Source: an uncultured Hungatella sp.
Lineage (GTDB): Bacteria; Bacillota; Clostridia; Lachnospirales; Lachnospiraceae
DNA: 64,000 nucleotides
Direction: 5' to 3'
NCBI GenBank assembly: GCA_910585435.1
Contig: CAJUEJ010000022.1
Coordinates: 1 to 64,000, forward strand
The position numbers and the translations under genes are program-made. How positions within the stretch are numbered: the first letter of the stretch is position 1; each line of letters starts with the position of its first letter. The notes beneath the pieces are model-generated. The model was given only the letters and a program-made list of their open reading frames with translations. It did no database searches and was not told where the DNA came from. Of the stretch, positions 25,262-33,650 are shown piece by piece.

Positions 25262-25351
25262 TCAAGTAGCAAAGTCTATCAACTTTCTAGCCATTTCTGA
25301 ATCCCGGCATGTTACTGTTATCGCTTTTTCACATCTACCGTATCTTATTTT
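25262..25351 (-). pseudogene. Possible broken small ORF upstream of the 63-residue gene
   Basis: The minus strand reads 28 residues beginning IRYGRCEKAITVTC and ending LIDFAT with no start codon after an in-frame stop at 25352-25354. The composition is protein-like, so it may be the 3' piece of a decayed gene that once preceded 25013-25204. Without comparison this remains weak. Confidence 0.25.
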
Positions 25352-25455
25352 TTAGACGATTTGAGTCTAAAACAGAAAGGGGAATAGGGTTGCAAAAAGA
25401 GGCAGAACAGGGTATTATGGGTTTATGAATAAAAGAACTATAAAGGAGTATTAAC

Positions 25456-26898
25456 GTGGGATTTTCAGTAAATGTAGACGTATCCGTAATCGCCGTATTC
25501 CTGCAGGGGATTTTCAGCTTTTTCTCCCCCTGTGTCCTTCCCCTTCTGCCTCTTTATATCGGTTACCTGTCAGGCGGCACCAGGACCGTGGGAGAGGACG
25601 GAAGGGTTCGCTACAACCGGGGGAAGGTTATGGGAAACACGGTGTTTTTTGTGTTTGGAATCAGCTTTGCTTTCCTTCTGTTAGGGTTGGGGATGACGGC
25701 TGTGGGAAGCTTTTTTCACCGGAACCAGCTGTGGTTTACCAGAATCGGAGGCATGTTTATCTTTCTTCTTGGCCTGTATCAGCTGGGGGTGTTCGGTTCC
25801 TCTTCGGTGCTGGGGAAGGAGAGACGGCTTCCCATCCGGCTGGATACCATGGCAGTGTCGCCGGTGGTTGCTTTTGTCATGGGATTTACGTTCAGCTTTG
25901 CGTGGACTCCCTGTGTAGGGCCTGTCCTGGCAAGCGTACTGATTATGGCGGCTTCTGCCGGTACACAGGCGGCGGGAATCCTGCTCATAGGTGTGTATAC
26001 CTTAGGGTTTGTCCTGCCTTTTTTGGCGGCGGGGTTATTTGCCGCTTCTCTGTTGAATTTCTTTAAAAAGCACAATCGGGTGGTACAGTATACGGTGAAG
26101 GCAGGCGGAATCCTGATGGTGATCATAGGCGTTATGATGTTTACGGGAACCATGAGCTCTGTAAGCGGTGTGTTGTCCGGAAACGATTCTTCCGGGCCGG
26201 GGGCAGCCCAGGGGCAGGAGGAGTCCGGCCAGGGGCAGAAGGAATTCGGCCAGGGACAACAGGAAATCCAGGGGCAGCAGGAGTCCGGCCAGGGACAACA
26301 GGGAGCACGGGGGCAGCAGGAGTCCGGCCAGGGATACCAGGAGCCTCAGGGGGAACAAAAGCCTCAGGGGCAGAATGAAAGCCAGGGGGATGCCAAGTCC
26401 CGGTCGGAAGATCATCCGGAGGCCGGAGAGGACGGGCAGGCGGAACCGGTTCTGCCGCCAGCGATTGACTTTACCTTGACAGATCAGTATGGGAACACCC
26501 ACACCCTGTCGGATTACCAGGGAAAAACTGTATTCTTGAATTTCTGGGCTACCTGGTGTCCGCCCTGCCGGGCGGAGATGCCGGACATTCAGAAGATTTA
26601 TGATTCTTATAAGGAGAATGAGGACGATTCCCTGGTTGTCCTGGGAGTTGCAAGCCCGGGGCAGGGAAGGGAGACGAACAAAGAAGGAATCACCGATTTT
26701 CTGGAGGAAAACGGCTATACCTATCCGGTGCTGATGGATGAATCCGGCCAGGTGTTTACAAGCTACGGGGTGTATTCCCTGCCTACCACCTTTATGATCG
26801 ACAAGGACGGCAATGTGTTCGGATATATAAGCGGGCAGCTGGACGAAGAGATCATGCGGGATATTATTAAGCAGACCATGGATGGGAAGCGGCGATAG
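25456..26898 (+). CDS. CcdA-type membrane protein fused to a TlpA-like thioredoxin
   Basis: A 480-residue fusion. The N-terminal half (about 10-235) is a CcdA/DsbD-like electron carrier with six membrane segments and the two redox cysteines in FFSPCVLPLLPLYIGYLSGG and FAWTPCVGPVLASVL. A Gln/Gly/Glu-rich linker of low complexity follows (about 245-320). The C-terminal extracytoplasmic thioredoxin domain (about 335-478) has active site WATWCPPCRAEMP and the cis-Pro region YSLPTTFMID. It should pass electrons from cytoplasmic thioredoxin across the membrane to the outer domain, supporting thiol-disulfide repair or peroxide defence. The start is GTG at 25456 with AAAGGAG upstream. Confidence 0.92.
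   Translation: MGFSVNVDVSVIAVFLQGIFSFFSPCVLPLLPLYIGYLSGGTRTVGEDGRVRYNRGKVMGNTVFFVFGISFAFLLLGLGMTAVGSFFHRNQLWFTRIGGMFIFLLGLYQLGVFGSSSVLGKERRLPIRLDTMAVSPVVAFVMGFTFSFAWTPCVGPVLASVLIMAASAGTQAAGILLIGVYTLGFVLPFLAAGLFAASLLNFFKKHNRVVQYTVKAGGILMVIIGVMMFTGTMSSVSGVLSGNDSSGPGAAQGQEESGQGQKEFGQGQQEIQGQQESGQGQQGARGQQESGQGYQEPQGEQKPQGQNESQGDAKSRSEDHPEAGEDGQAEPVLPPAIDFTLTDQYGNTHTLSDYQGKTVFLNFWATWCPPCRAEMPDIQKIYDSYKENEDDSLVVLGVASPGQGRETNKEGITDFLEENGYTYPVLMDESGQVFTSYGVYSLPTTFMIDKDGNVFGYISGQLDEEIMRDIIKQTMDGKRR
26212..26400 (+). repeat. Low-complexity repeat coding for the redox linker
   Basis: Units such as CAGGGGCAGGAGGAGTCCGG recur with small changes and encode Gly-Gln-rich peptide (GQQESGQGQ-like). This in-frame region can expand or contract without harming the flanking domains. 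Confidence 0.7.
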
Positions 26899-26933
26899 AA
26901 GGAAAACGGCGATAGAAGGGAAATGAACGCAGA

Positions 26934-26992
26934 GATGGATTGACCGTTTTTCCATGCCTTTTTGATGGATTGTCCATGTCGTTTTTTTCATG
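26934..26992 (+). promoter_or_regulatory. Direct repeat in the promoter region of the third ABC operon
   Basis: GATGGATTGACC (26934) with TTTTTCCATG recurs as GATGGATTGTCC (26964) with TTTTTTTCATG, spaced by 30 bases. TTGTCC with a downstream TAATGT (18-base spacer) could be the promoter. The repeat spacing of about three helical turns suits binding of an AraC-type dimer such as the regulator at 32063-33544. Confidence 0.4.
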
Positions 26993-27072
26993 ATAATGTT
27001 ATGATGAAACCACAAAAGACAACGACAGAAGTTACAAAGGGATTGTGGATTGATTTTATCAAGGAGGACAAC

Positions 27073-28470
27073 ATGAAGAAAACGAAAAAAATACTTGCAC
27101 TGGCTCTTGCCGGAATGATGGCTGCATCTGCACTGGCAGGCTGCTCTGGCTCTGGCGGGAAAGAAGAGACCCAGGCCACGACAGCTCCCCAGACCCAGGC
27201 CCAGGAAACAAAAGCCCCGGAGACCAAAAAGGAGGAGGAAAGCTCCCAGGCCCAGGAAACCACAGACGGCGGGTGGGAGTATAAAGAAGCCACCCTGTCA
27301 CTGCTGATTGACAACAACGTATCCTTAGACGGGCTGAACGCGGTGTGCGATTTGGCCAAGGAAAAGCTGGGCATCACCATTGAGATCGAGTACAAGGTAG
27401 ACGACAGCGTGTTAAAGACCAGGCTTGCTTCCGGTGAGATGACGGATCTGCTGGTATATAATTCCGGCGCATTGCTTGGAGCCTTGAACCCTTCGGAGTA
27501 TTTTATGGATTTAAGCAATGAAGCCTTTGTGGACAAATACGATGATACCTACAAAGCTTCCGTTACGGTTGACGGTGTGGTGTACGGTGTTCCCTTTGCC
27601 TCCACACAGGCTGGAGCCGTTATGTATTATAAACCGATTTATGAAAAGCTGGGACTTACAGTCCCTCATACATGGGAAGAGTTTTTAGCTAACTGTGAGG
27701 CAGTAAAGGCAGCAGGAGAGACAGCCTACATCAGCTGCACGGCGAAAAAGTCTATGACCCAGGTGCTGTTTTTGGGAGACCACTACAATGTGACTGCTGA
27801 GAATCCGGATTTTGTCAGTGCCTTTGAGAAGGGCGAGGCAAAGTATGCGACAGATCCGGCAGCATTGAAAAGCTGGAAAAAATATGAGGATGTGCTTCCC
27901 TATCTGCAGGAAGGCCACACGGCCACTACGTATGACGAGGCCTGTGATATGCTGGCTGACGGCCAGGGAGCTCACTGGATCTGTCTGACTCAGGCCTTGT
28001 CCAATATCTATTCTCTGTACGGCGAGGAGGCTGTAAACAACATCGGTGTATTCGGAGTCCCGGGAGACGATCCGGATAATCACGGATTGACTGTATGGAT
28101 GCCAAACTCTCTGTACGGAAGCCTGAATTCAGAAAAGAAAGACGATATTCTGCGGTTTATGGAGTTCTATATTTCGGATGAGGCATTGAATGCCTATGCA
28201 GGCGCCATTCTTCCTGACGGTCCGTACTGTATCAAAGGGTATTCGCTCCCGGATAATTCTTATGACGCTGTCAAGAATGACATGCAGGCATATTTTGACG
28301 CAGGAAAGACTGCGGTTGCCATGGAATTTGAGACAGCCGTAAAAGGAGCAAACTGTTCTGTTACCACTCAGTCTCTGATTTCCGGGCTGACTACCGGGGA
28401 TGCGGCAGCTGCGGATTATGACGAGGATTGTAAGCTGCAGGCGGTTCAGCTGGGGCTTGACTGGAAATAG
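27073..28470 (+). CDS. Carbohydrate ABC transporter substrate-binding lipoprotein
   Basis: A 465-residue binding protein. The ATG at 27073 follows AAGGAGG; an upstream in-frame ATG at 26962 is not supported. Signal MKKTKKILALALAGMMAAS leads to lipobox ALAGC, then a Thr/Gln/Glu-rich linker to about residue 70. The family-1 solute-binding fold follows (LSLLIDNNVSLDGLNAV; GVVYGVPFASTQAGAVMYYK). It is followed by a hairpin, two permeases, a kinase, a regulator and a glycosidase, so the ligand is probably an oligosaccharide processed by that glycosidase. Confidence 0.92.
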   Translation: MKKTKKILALALAGMMAASALAGCSGSGGKEETQATTAPQTQAQETKAPETKKEEESSQAQETTDGGWEYKEATLSLLIDNNVSLDGLNAVCDLAKEKLGITIEIEYKVDDSVLKTRLASGEMTDLLVYNSGALLGALNPSEYFMDLSNEAFVDKYDDTYKASVTVDGVVYGVPFASTQAGAVMYYKPIYEKLGLTVPHTWEEFLANCEAVKAAGETAYISCTAKKSMTQVLFLGDHYNVTAENPDFVSAFEKGEAKYATDPAALKSWKKYEDVLPYLQEGHTATTYDEACDMLADGQGAHWICLTQALSNIYSLYGEEAVNNIGVFGVPGDDPDNHGLTVWMPNSLYGSLNSEKKDDILRFMEFYISDEALNAYAGAILPDGPYCIKGYSLPDNSYDAVKNDMQAYFDAGKTAVAMEFETAVKGANCSVTTQSLISGLTTGDAAAADYDEDCKLQAVQLGLDWK

Positions 28471-28475
28471 GATTT

Positions 28476-28504
28476 AGGGGCGTATGAAATACGCCCCCTT
28501 TTTT
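28476..28504 (+). terminator. Intra-operon terminator after the binding-protein gene
   Basis: AGGGGCGTA at 28476-28484 and TACGCCCCCT at 28490-28499, loop TGAAA, are followed by T6. It likely lets the binding protein be made in excess over the permeases, a common arrangement in such operons. Confidence 0.8.
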
Positions 28505-28521
28505 GAAAGCAGGTGAGCGGA

Positions 28522-29376
28522 TTGAGACAGAAAAAAAGATATTCGGGGTGGTTTATGGCTCCCACCATGGTGATTTTTATTACACTTTTCATACTCCCCC
28601 TTGTTATTTCCTTCTACTTCAGCCTTACAGTCTGGAGCTTTACGGACGTGACCTTTGTGGGACTTGAGAATTTCAAAATGTTTTTAAAGGACAGGGCTTT
28701 AAGCCACAGCCTTGTGAATACATTTGTGTATTCTTTTATGACCTGCGGTGTGAAGGTGGTGCTGGGATTTTTTCTTGCCGTATACCTGACATCCCATATA
28801 AAGCTGAAGAGGACGCTGCGCTCGGTTGTATTTTTTCCCCACCTTGTCAGCTCTGTGGCGGTGGGAATCACATTTACAGCCCTTATGCACCCGTCCAGAG
28901 GCCTGATTAACAAGGTGATTCAGTTTTTTGGCGGCCCCTCTGTCAACTGGCTGGGGGATCCTTCCATCGCGCTGTTTTCCATCATCGGAACAGATGTGTG
29001 GAAGGGCCTGGGAGTGGCGACGGTGATTTTTATATCAGGAATCCAGGCTATTGACAGGACTTACTACGAGGCGGCAGAGGTAGACGGGGCCAGAGGGCTC
29101 CAGATCTTACGTTACATCACCATGCCTCTGTGCCGCCCTGCCATGAATTCTGTCATTATCCTGGCACTGGTCTCAGGTATGAAATCCTTTGATTTAATCA
29201 AAGCTATGACAGAGGGAGGGCCGGGGACAGCTACGGAGGTCATCGCCCTGTCGGTGTACAAACAGTTTGCCGCCGGCTATTACGGTTTATCTACGGCAGG
29301 CAATGTGATTATGCTTGTGGTAATCGGATTGATCGCTTATCCCCTGCAGAAGTTTTTAATCAGTCGGGAAGACTAG
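28522..29376 (+). CDS. Sugar ABC transporter permease (MalF/UgpA type)
   Basis: About 284 residues. The TTG at 28522 has AGGTG 6 bases upstream; an in-frame GTG at 28513 has no ribosome binding site, so TTG is preferred. Six membrane segments begin at GWFMAPTMVIFITLFILPLV. EAA loop TYYEAAEVDGARGLQILRYI. It lies directly after the intra-operon terminator and 12 bases before the partner permease. Confidence 0.9.
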   Translation: MRQKKRYSGWFMAPTMVIFITLFILPLVISFYFSLTVWSFTDVTFVGLENFKMFLKDRALSHSLVNTFVYSFMTCGVKVVLGFFLAVYLTSHIKLKRTLRSVVFFPHLVSSVAVGITFTALMHPSRGLINKVIQFFGGPSVNWLGDPSIALFSIIGTDVWKGLGVATVIFISGIQAIDRTYYEAAEVDGARGLQILRYITMPLCRPAMNSVIILALVSGMKSFDLIKAMTEGGPGTATEVIALSVYKQFAAGYYGLSTAGNVIMLVVIGLIAYPLQKFLISRED

Positions 29377-29388
29377 GAGGCGGCACAG

Positions 29389-30219
29389 ATGAATAAGAAA
29401 AAAATAAGATGTTATCTGGCTACGGCAGGCGGTGTGATTGCAGGATTTTTTATTTTTGTGATTCCATTTTGGTTTATGCTTGTCAATGCGTTAAAGGACA
29501 GAAAGGAAGCCAATCGGCTGAGTATCGCTTTTCCGGAAAGCATCCGCCTGGAAAATTTCACGGAGGTAATCAGGGAGCAGAATTATATGCTTCTCCGGGC
29601 GTATAAAAACAGCTTTATCCTGGCTTTTTTTGCCATTATTCTTCTGATTTTATTTTCCTCCATGGCCGGATACGTGCTTCAGAGACGGAGCGACAGGAAA
29701 ATGTCTGTGGCAAATGCCCTGATCCTGGCCGGCCTTATGGTTCCGCCGGCTATCATGCCGACCATATGGGTGCTGCAGGCCCTGAAGCTTTATAAGACCA
29801 TGCCGGGAATGGTCCTCATCGAGGTGGCTCTCCACACGCCCTTTACGGTTATGCTTTACCGCGGATTTATGTCTTCTATCCCGGTGGAGCTGGAGGATGC
29901 CAGCTATATAGACGGATGCTCCGGCTGGAAAACCTTCTGGACCGTAGTGTTTCCGCTGTTAAAACCGGTGAGCGCAACTGTCACCATACTAAATGCGGTT
30001 TCGGTCTTCAATGATTTTATGAACCCTCTTTATTTCCTGCCGGGAAGCAAAAATGTGACCCTGCAGCTGACGCTGTACAGCTTTATCGGACAGTTTTCCA
30101 GCTCTTACAATCTTTTGTTTGCGGATGTTATTTTAATTGTCCTGCCTATGTTAATTTTGTTCTTCCTGTTAAATGACAGGATCGTGGAAGGCATGACGGC
30201 AGGAGCTGTGAAAGGCTGA
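29389..30219 (+). CDS. Sugar ABC transporter permease (MalG/UgpE type)
   Basis: A 276-residue partner permease with about six membrane segments; EAA loop ELEDASYIDGCSGWKTFWTV (Ala to Asp variation in EAA). AGGAGG precedes the start. C-terminal RIVEGMTAGAVKG is family-typical. No ATPase gene is present in this operon. Confidence 0.92.
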   Translation: MNKKKIRCYLATAGGVIAGFFIFVIPFWFMLVNALKDRKEANRLSIAFPESIRLENFTEVIREQNYMLLRAYKNSFILAFFAIILLILFSSMAGYVLQRRSDRKMSVANALILAGLMVPPAIMPTIWVLQALKLYKTMPGMVLIEVALHTPFTVMLYRGFMSSIPVELEDASYIDGCSGWKTFWTVVFPLLKPVSATVTILNAVSVFNDFMNPLYFLPGSKNVTLQLTLYSFIGQFSSSYNLLFADVILIVLPMLILFFLLNDRIVEGMTAGAVKG

Positions 30220-30253
30220 GAGGGAGGCGGGAATTCCCGCGAAAGGAAAAGGC

Positions 30254-32017
30254 ATGCGGTTTCAGAAACGGATATTGCTTCATTACGGAATCATTCTTTT
30301 TATATCAGTGGCAGTTATCTCGGTACTTCACTATCAGTCAACACGGAAGCAGTCTTTGTCCGAAGAATATTCCTACCTTCAGACACTGGCTTCCCAGATG
30401 ACCAGGCACTTAGAGCTGCAGTACAGCTCCATGGAGGAGGCGGCGGAGGCCCTTCTCTCAGATCCGGATATGCTGGATAATCTGAGGATTCTGGTAACCG
30501 TCCCCGAAGAAAGCAGCTACCGCCAGGATGCAGAGAAGAATATTAACATCAAACTGAACACATACCATATTGTGAAACGATATTACCGGGTCATAGCCTA
30601 CAATCAGCTGGGGGACATTTTTGCCAGCTATGACTTTGATGAGAGGAAGGTGGCAGGTATAGTGCCTGCTGCCCAGGAGGAGCTGACATGGCAGGCCACG
30701 GGACAGAGAGGTAAATCCGTGCTGCTTGCTCCCCACACAGATCCGTGGGGGCTTAAGGAGCAAAAAAGAGTGTACAGCCTTCTTAAGGAGGTTCTGGGAT
30801 ATAAAACCTTTCTGGAGGTTCAGCAGACAGAGGAGAGTCTGGAGCATATTTTTTCTGTCTATGATGAGGACATACGGGTGACGGCTGTGTTCGGGGAAGG
30901 AAAGCTTTTGTATGGGACAAGGGAAAATATTCCCAGGGGATATCCGGATACAGAGCTTGCAGGAACTACAGGGGTGTTTGAGATCACCAGCCCGGCCACC
31001 AAAGCCACGGAGCTTGTGGCTTCCTCCTATTCAGATTTGACGGGAGTGACGGTTATGGTTGCGGAGAACAAAAGCGTGGTGTTCCGAAAAATGTCGGATT
31101 CTCTGTGGGTGGAGTGGGCTGCCCTTGTCCTGTTTGCAGGCCTTTTTGCGTTCTTTCTGTACCAGGCTTCCAAGTATATAGCCAGGCCTGTCAATGAGCT
31201 AAGAGAGCAGATGGAGAAGGGAAATTTTGAGAATCCGGAAGAGCAGATCCATATTGAAAACAGTATGGATGAGATCAAGGCTCTGGCAAATGCGTATGAG
31301 AGAGTCATAAAACGGCTGAGGGAATCCCTTCTGAAGGAAAAAAGCCTGTCCTATCTGCAGCTTCAGGCCCACTATGATCTTCTCCAGGCCCAGATAAATC
31401 CTCATTTTTTCCACAATGTACTGAATGTGATTTCATCCAGAGGGCTTTCCATGGGGGATGAGACTATCTGCGAGATGTGTGAAAGCCTGGCAGGAATGTT
31501 TCGCTACGCCACAGGCAACAAGGTGCGGTATGTTCCGGTCAGAGATGAGATAGGATATCTGGAACAGTACCTGTATCTGATGAAGCTGCGCTATTGCCAT
31601 AAAATACAGTATTCCATAGAGGTGGAGGAAGAGCTTCAGACCCAGATGGTTCCCAAGATCGTGTTTCAGCCTGTGGTGGAGAATTCCATCAAGCATGGGT
31701 TTAACCGCCATGAGAATGTGATGGAAATCCGGATCCGGGGGAGAATAGACAGGGAGAAGAACCGGTGGGAGATGCTGTTTGAAGATAACGGTGAAGGAAT
31801 CGACCAGGATACCATAAGGCAGCTGGAAGAAGGGATGGCGGCCATGAGAAGAAATATAAAAGATTATCAGGCAGATAACGGGATGGAAATCGGCGGTATG
31901 GGGCTTTTAAATGCCTACGCCAGACTGATTCTGTTTCTGGGAGATGATGTAAAGCTGACCCTTTACGGATCGGAATGGGGAACCAGGGTGGTGATATCCG
32001 CGCCGGTGGATTTGTAA
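30254..32017 (+). CDS. YesM-type sensor histidine kinase
   Basis: A 587-residue membrane kinase. TM1 is at about 9-25. An extracytoplasmic sensor domain runs to about 275, and TM2 is near 285-307. A HAMP-like segment (ARPVNELREQME) and coiled coil follow, then His_kinase with LLQAQINPHFFHNVLNVISS (phospho-acceptor His) and HATPase_c with PVVENSIKHGFNRHEN and the G boxes EDNGEGI and GGMGLLNAYAR. It is the partner of the regulator at 32063. It differs strongly in sensor region from the kinase at 8342, so the two read different cues. Confidence 0.93.
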   Translation: MRFQKRILLHYGIILFISVAVISVLHYQSTRKQSLSEEYSYLQTLASQMTRHLELQYSSMEEAAEALLSDPDMLDNLRILVTVPEESSYRQDAEKNINIKLNTYHIVKRYYRVIAYNQLGDIFASYDFDERKVAGIVPAAQEELTWQATGQRGKSVLLAPHTDPWGLKEQKRVYSLLKEVLGYKTFLEVQQTEESLEHIFSVYDEDIRVTAVFGEGKLLYGTRENIPRGYPDTELAGTTGVFEITSPATKATELVASSYSDLTGVTVMVAENKSVVFRKMSDSLWVEWAALVLFAGLFAFFLYQASKYIARPVNELREQMEKGNFENPEEQIHIENSMDEIKALANAYERVIKRLRESLLKEKSLSYLQLQAHYDLLQAQINPHFFHNVLNVISSRGLSMGDETICEMCESLAGMFRYATGNKVRYVPVRDEIGYLEQYLYLMKLRYCHKIQYSIEVEEELQTQMVPKIVFQPVVENSIKHGFNRHENVMEIRIRGRIDREKNRWEMLFEDNGEGIDQDTIRQLEEGMAAMRRNIKDYQADNGMEIGGMGLLNAYARLILFLGDDVKLTLYGSEWGTRVVISAPVDL

Positions 32018-32062
32018 GGAGCCATAAGGCTTTGAAGACATAAGCGGAGGCAGGGAGGTAAG

Positions 32063-33544
32063 ATGTTTCAGGTTTTGGTGGTGGACGATGAGCCAAGTGC
32101 GGCAGAATATATCTGCAATATTATCCGTTTGAAATGTCCCAGGCTTACGGTTACAGCCACGGCGGAGAACGGAAAAGAAGGCCTGGAGAAATTTTTTCAG
32201 TATATGCCGGATCTGGTGATCAGCGATGTGAAGATGCCTGTTATGGACGGGCTGGAGATGATAAAAGAGATTAAGGCAGCCAAGGAGGAGACTTCGGTGA
32301 TGCTTGTCAGCGGATACCAGGAGTTTGAGTATGTCAGGGCAGCTTTAAAATACGGAGTGTCAGATTACATTTTAAAGCCTATGACGCCATCCGGCTTTGC
32401 CGCGTCTATAAAGCCGGTGATTCAGAAAATGTGCCAGAGGATGTATGAGCAGCAAAAAAGGCTGGCCCGCTCCATGATTATGGGGGAAGGGGTAGACAGA
32501 GAGCAGATGAGGCGCTGCTTCCAGGAAGAGGCTTACTATGTGGCTGTCATAAGAGAAAACGGGCTGCCCAGAAGATTTACAGACACCTGGGAGCTGGAGA
32601 TTATTTCCGAGCCGGAAAATACTATGTTTGTCTACGGAAGGGACGACAGGGAGGCGCTGTATATCTGCCCGGAAAAGGCGGTTTCTGCCCTGGGATTCCT
32701 TAAGTTTATAGAGAAGGAAAGCAGCCAGAAAATAAAAGAAAGCAATTTCGTGACTACGGTGATGGTAAGAGCTGCGGTTTCCCGTGAGAAGCTGGGAGAA
32801 ACAGTAGAAGGAATCTATGGGGAGATGAACCGGCGTCTGTCTGTGGGAGTCACCCAGACGATTTTCATGGAGCCATCCCATGCAAGGGAGGAAGAGGAGA
32901 AACAGAAATTCCACAGAAAGGAAATCATTAAAAATGTGGAGCGGTGTCTGGAAAAAAGGGATTTCAGCCAGTTTTTTACGGAGCTTTCCGATGTTTTAAA
33001 AGAGGCGGAGGAAGGAAAATATCCCCAGCTGTATTTAGAGCAGATGACGCGCCAGATTCTTTCGAGGACAAAGCATTTTTTTAACGGGAGCCCGGATGTC
33101 CTGGAGGAAGAGCGGATGTTTGAGGATGCATTTTATGATGCGGGGACAACCGGGGATCTGCTGGAAAACCTGAAAGGAATTCTCTCCCGCTACTGGAAAA
33201 AGGATAAGGAATCGGTGAAGCTGGATTCCAGAGAGTTCCTGGATGAGATCAAAAAGTATATAGACAATAATCTGGACCAGGAACTGACAGTCCCCTCCAT
33301 GTGCAGGGAATTTCATTTATCCCAGTCCTATCTGAACCTGATTTTCCGCAAACACGGCATGGAATCTTTTAACACCTATCTGAGAAATGCAAGAATCAGA
33401 AAAGCCAAGGAGATCATGGACCGCAATCCCCAGATGTTTATAAAGGATGTGGCATTGATGGTAGGGTATAAGGACCAGTTTTATTTCAGCCGCATATTCC
33501 GGGCTGTCACAGGGGTCTCCCCGTCCACTTATCCAAGAGGGTGA
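32063..33544 (+). CDS. Response regulator, REC-AraC (YesN type)
   Basis: A 493-residue regulator, the usual length for YesN. Receiver domain 1-125 with VVDDEPSAAEY, phospho-acceptor Asp55 in LVISDVKMPVMDG and Lys in DYILKPMTP. A long linker domain follows. The C-terminal AraC double helix-turn-helix is at about 395-492 (PSMCREFHLSQSYLNLIFRK; VGYKDQFYFSRIFRAVTGVS). GGGAGGTAAG precedes the ATG. It probably activates the operon beginning at 27073. Confidence 0.94.
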   Translation: MFQVLVVDDEPSAAEYICNIIRLKCPRLTVTATAENGKEGLEKFFQYMPDLVISDVKMPVMDGLEMIKEIKAAKEETSVMLVSGYQEFEYVRAALKYGVSDYILKPMTPSGFAASIKPVIQKMCQRMYEQQKRLARSMIMGEGVDREQMRRCFQEEAYYVAVIRENGLPRRFTDTWELEIISEPENTMFVYGRDDREALYICPEKAVSALGFLKFIEKESSQKIKESNFVTTVMVRAAVSREKLGETVEGIYGEMNRRLSVGVTQTIFMEPSHAREEEEKQKFHRKEIIKNVERCLEKRDFSQFFTELSDVLKEAEEGKYPQLYLEQMTRQILSRTKHFFNGSPDVLEEERMFEDAFYDAGTTGDLLENLKGILSRYWKKDKESVKLDSREFLDEIKKYIDNNLDQELTVPSMCREFHLSQSYLNLIFRKHGMESFNTYLRNARIRKAKEIMDRNPQMFIKDVALMVGYKDQFYFSRIFRAVTGVSPSTYPRG

Positions 33545-33575
33545 CAGGCTTTTGTGCAACAGGGAACCGCGGATA

Positions 33576-33613
33576 TGGCGGAAAATCAGCTGCAAGGGCA
33601 GGTGCAGGGGAGA
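33576..33613 (-). repeat. Second degenerate copy of the MITE-like element
   Basis: TGGCGGAAAATCAGC, then GCAA and GGTGCAGGGGAG match the reverse complement of the left half of the 50095-50257 element. It lies just upstream of the glycosidase ribosome binding site and is much shorter than the full element. Confidence 0.45.
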
Positions 33614-33650
33614 GTTTGAGAGTACATTACAGACATAAGGGGGAGTAGAT

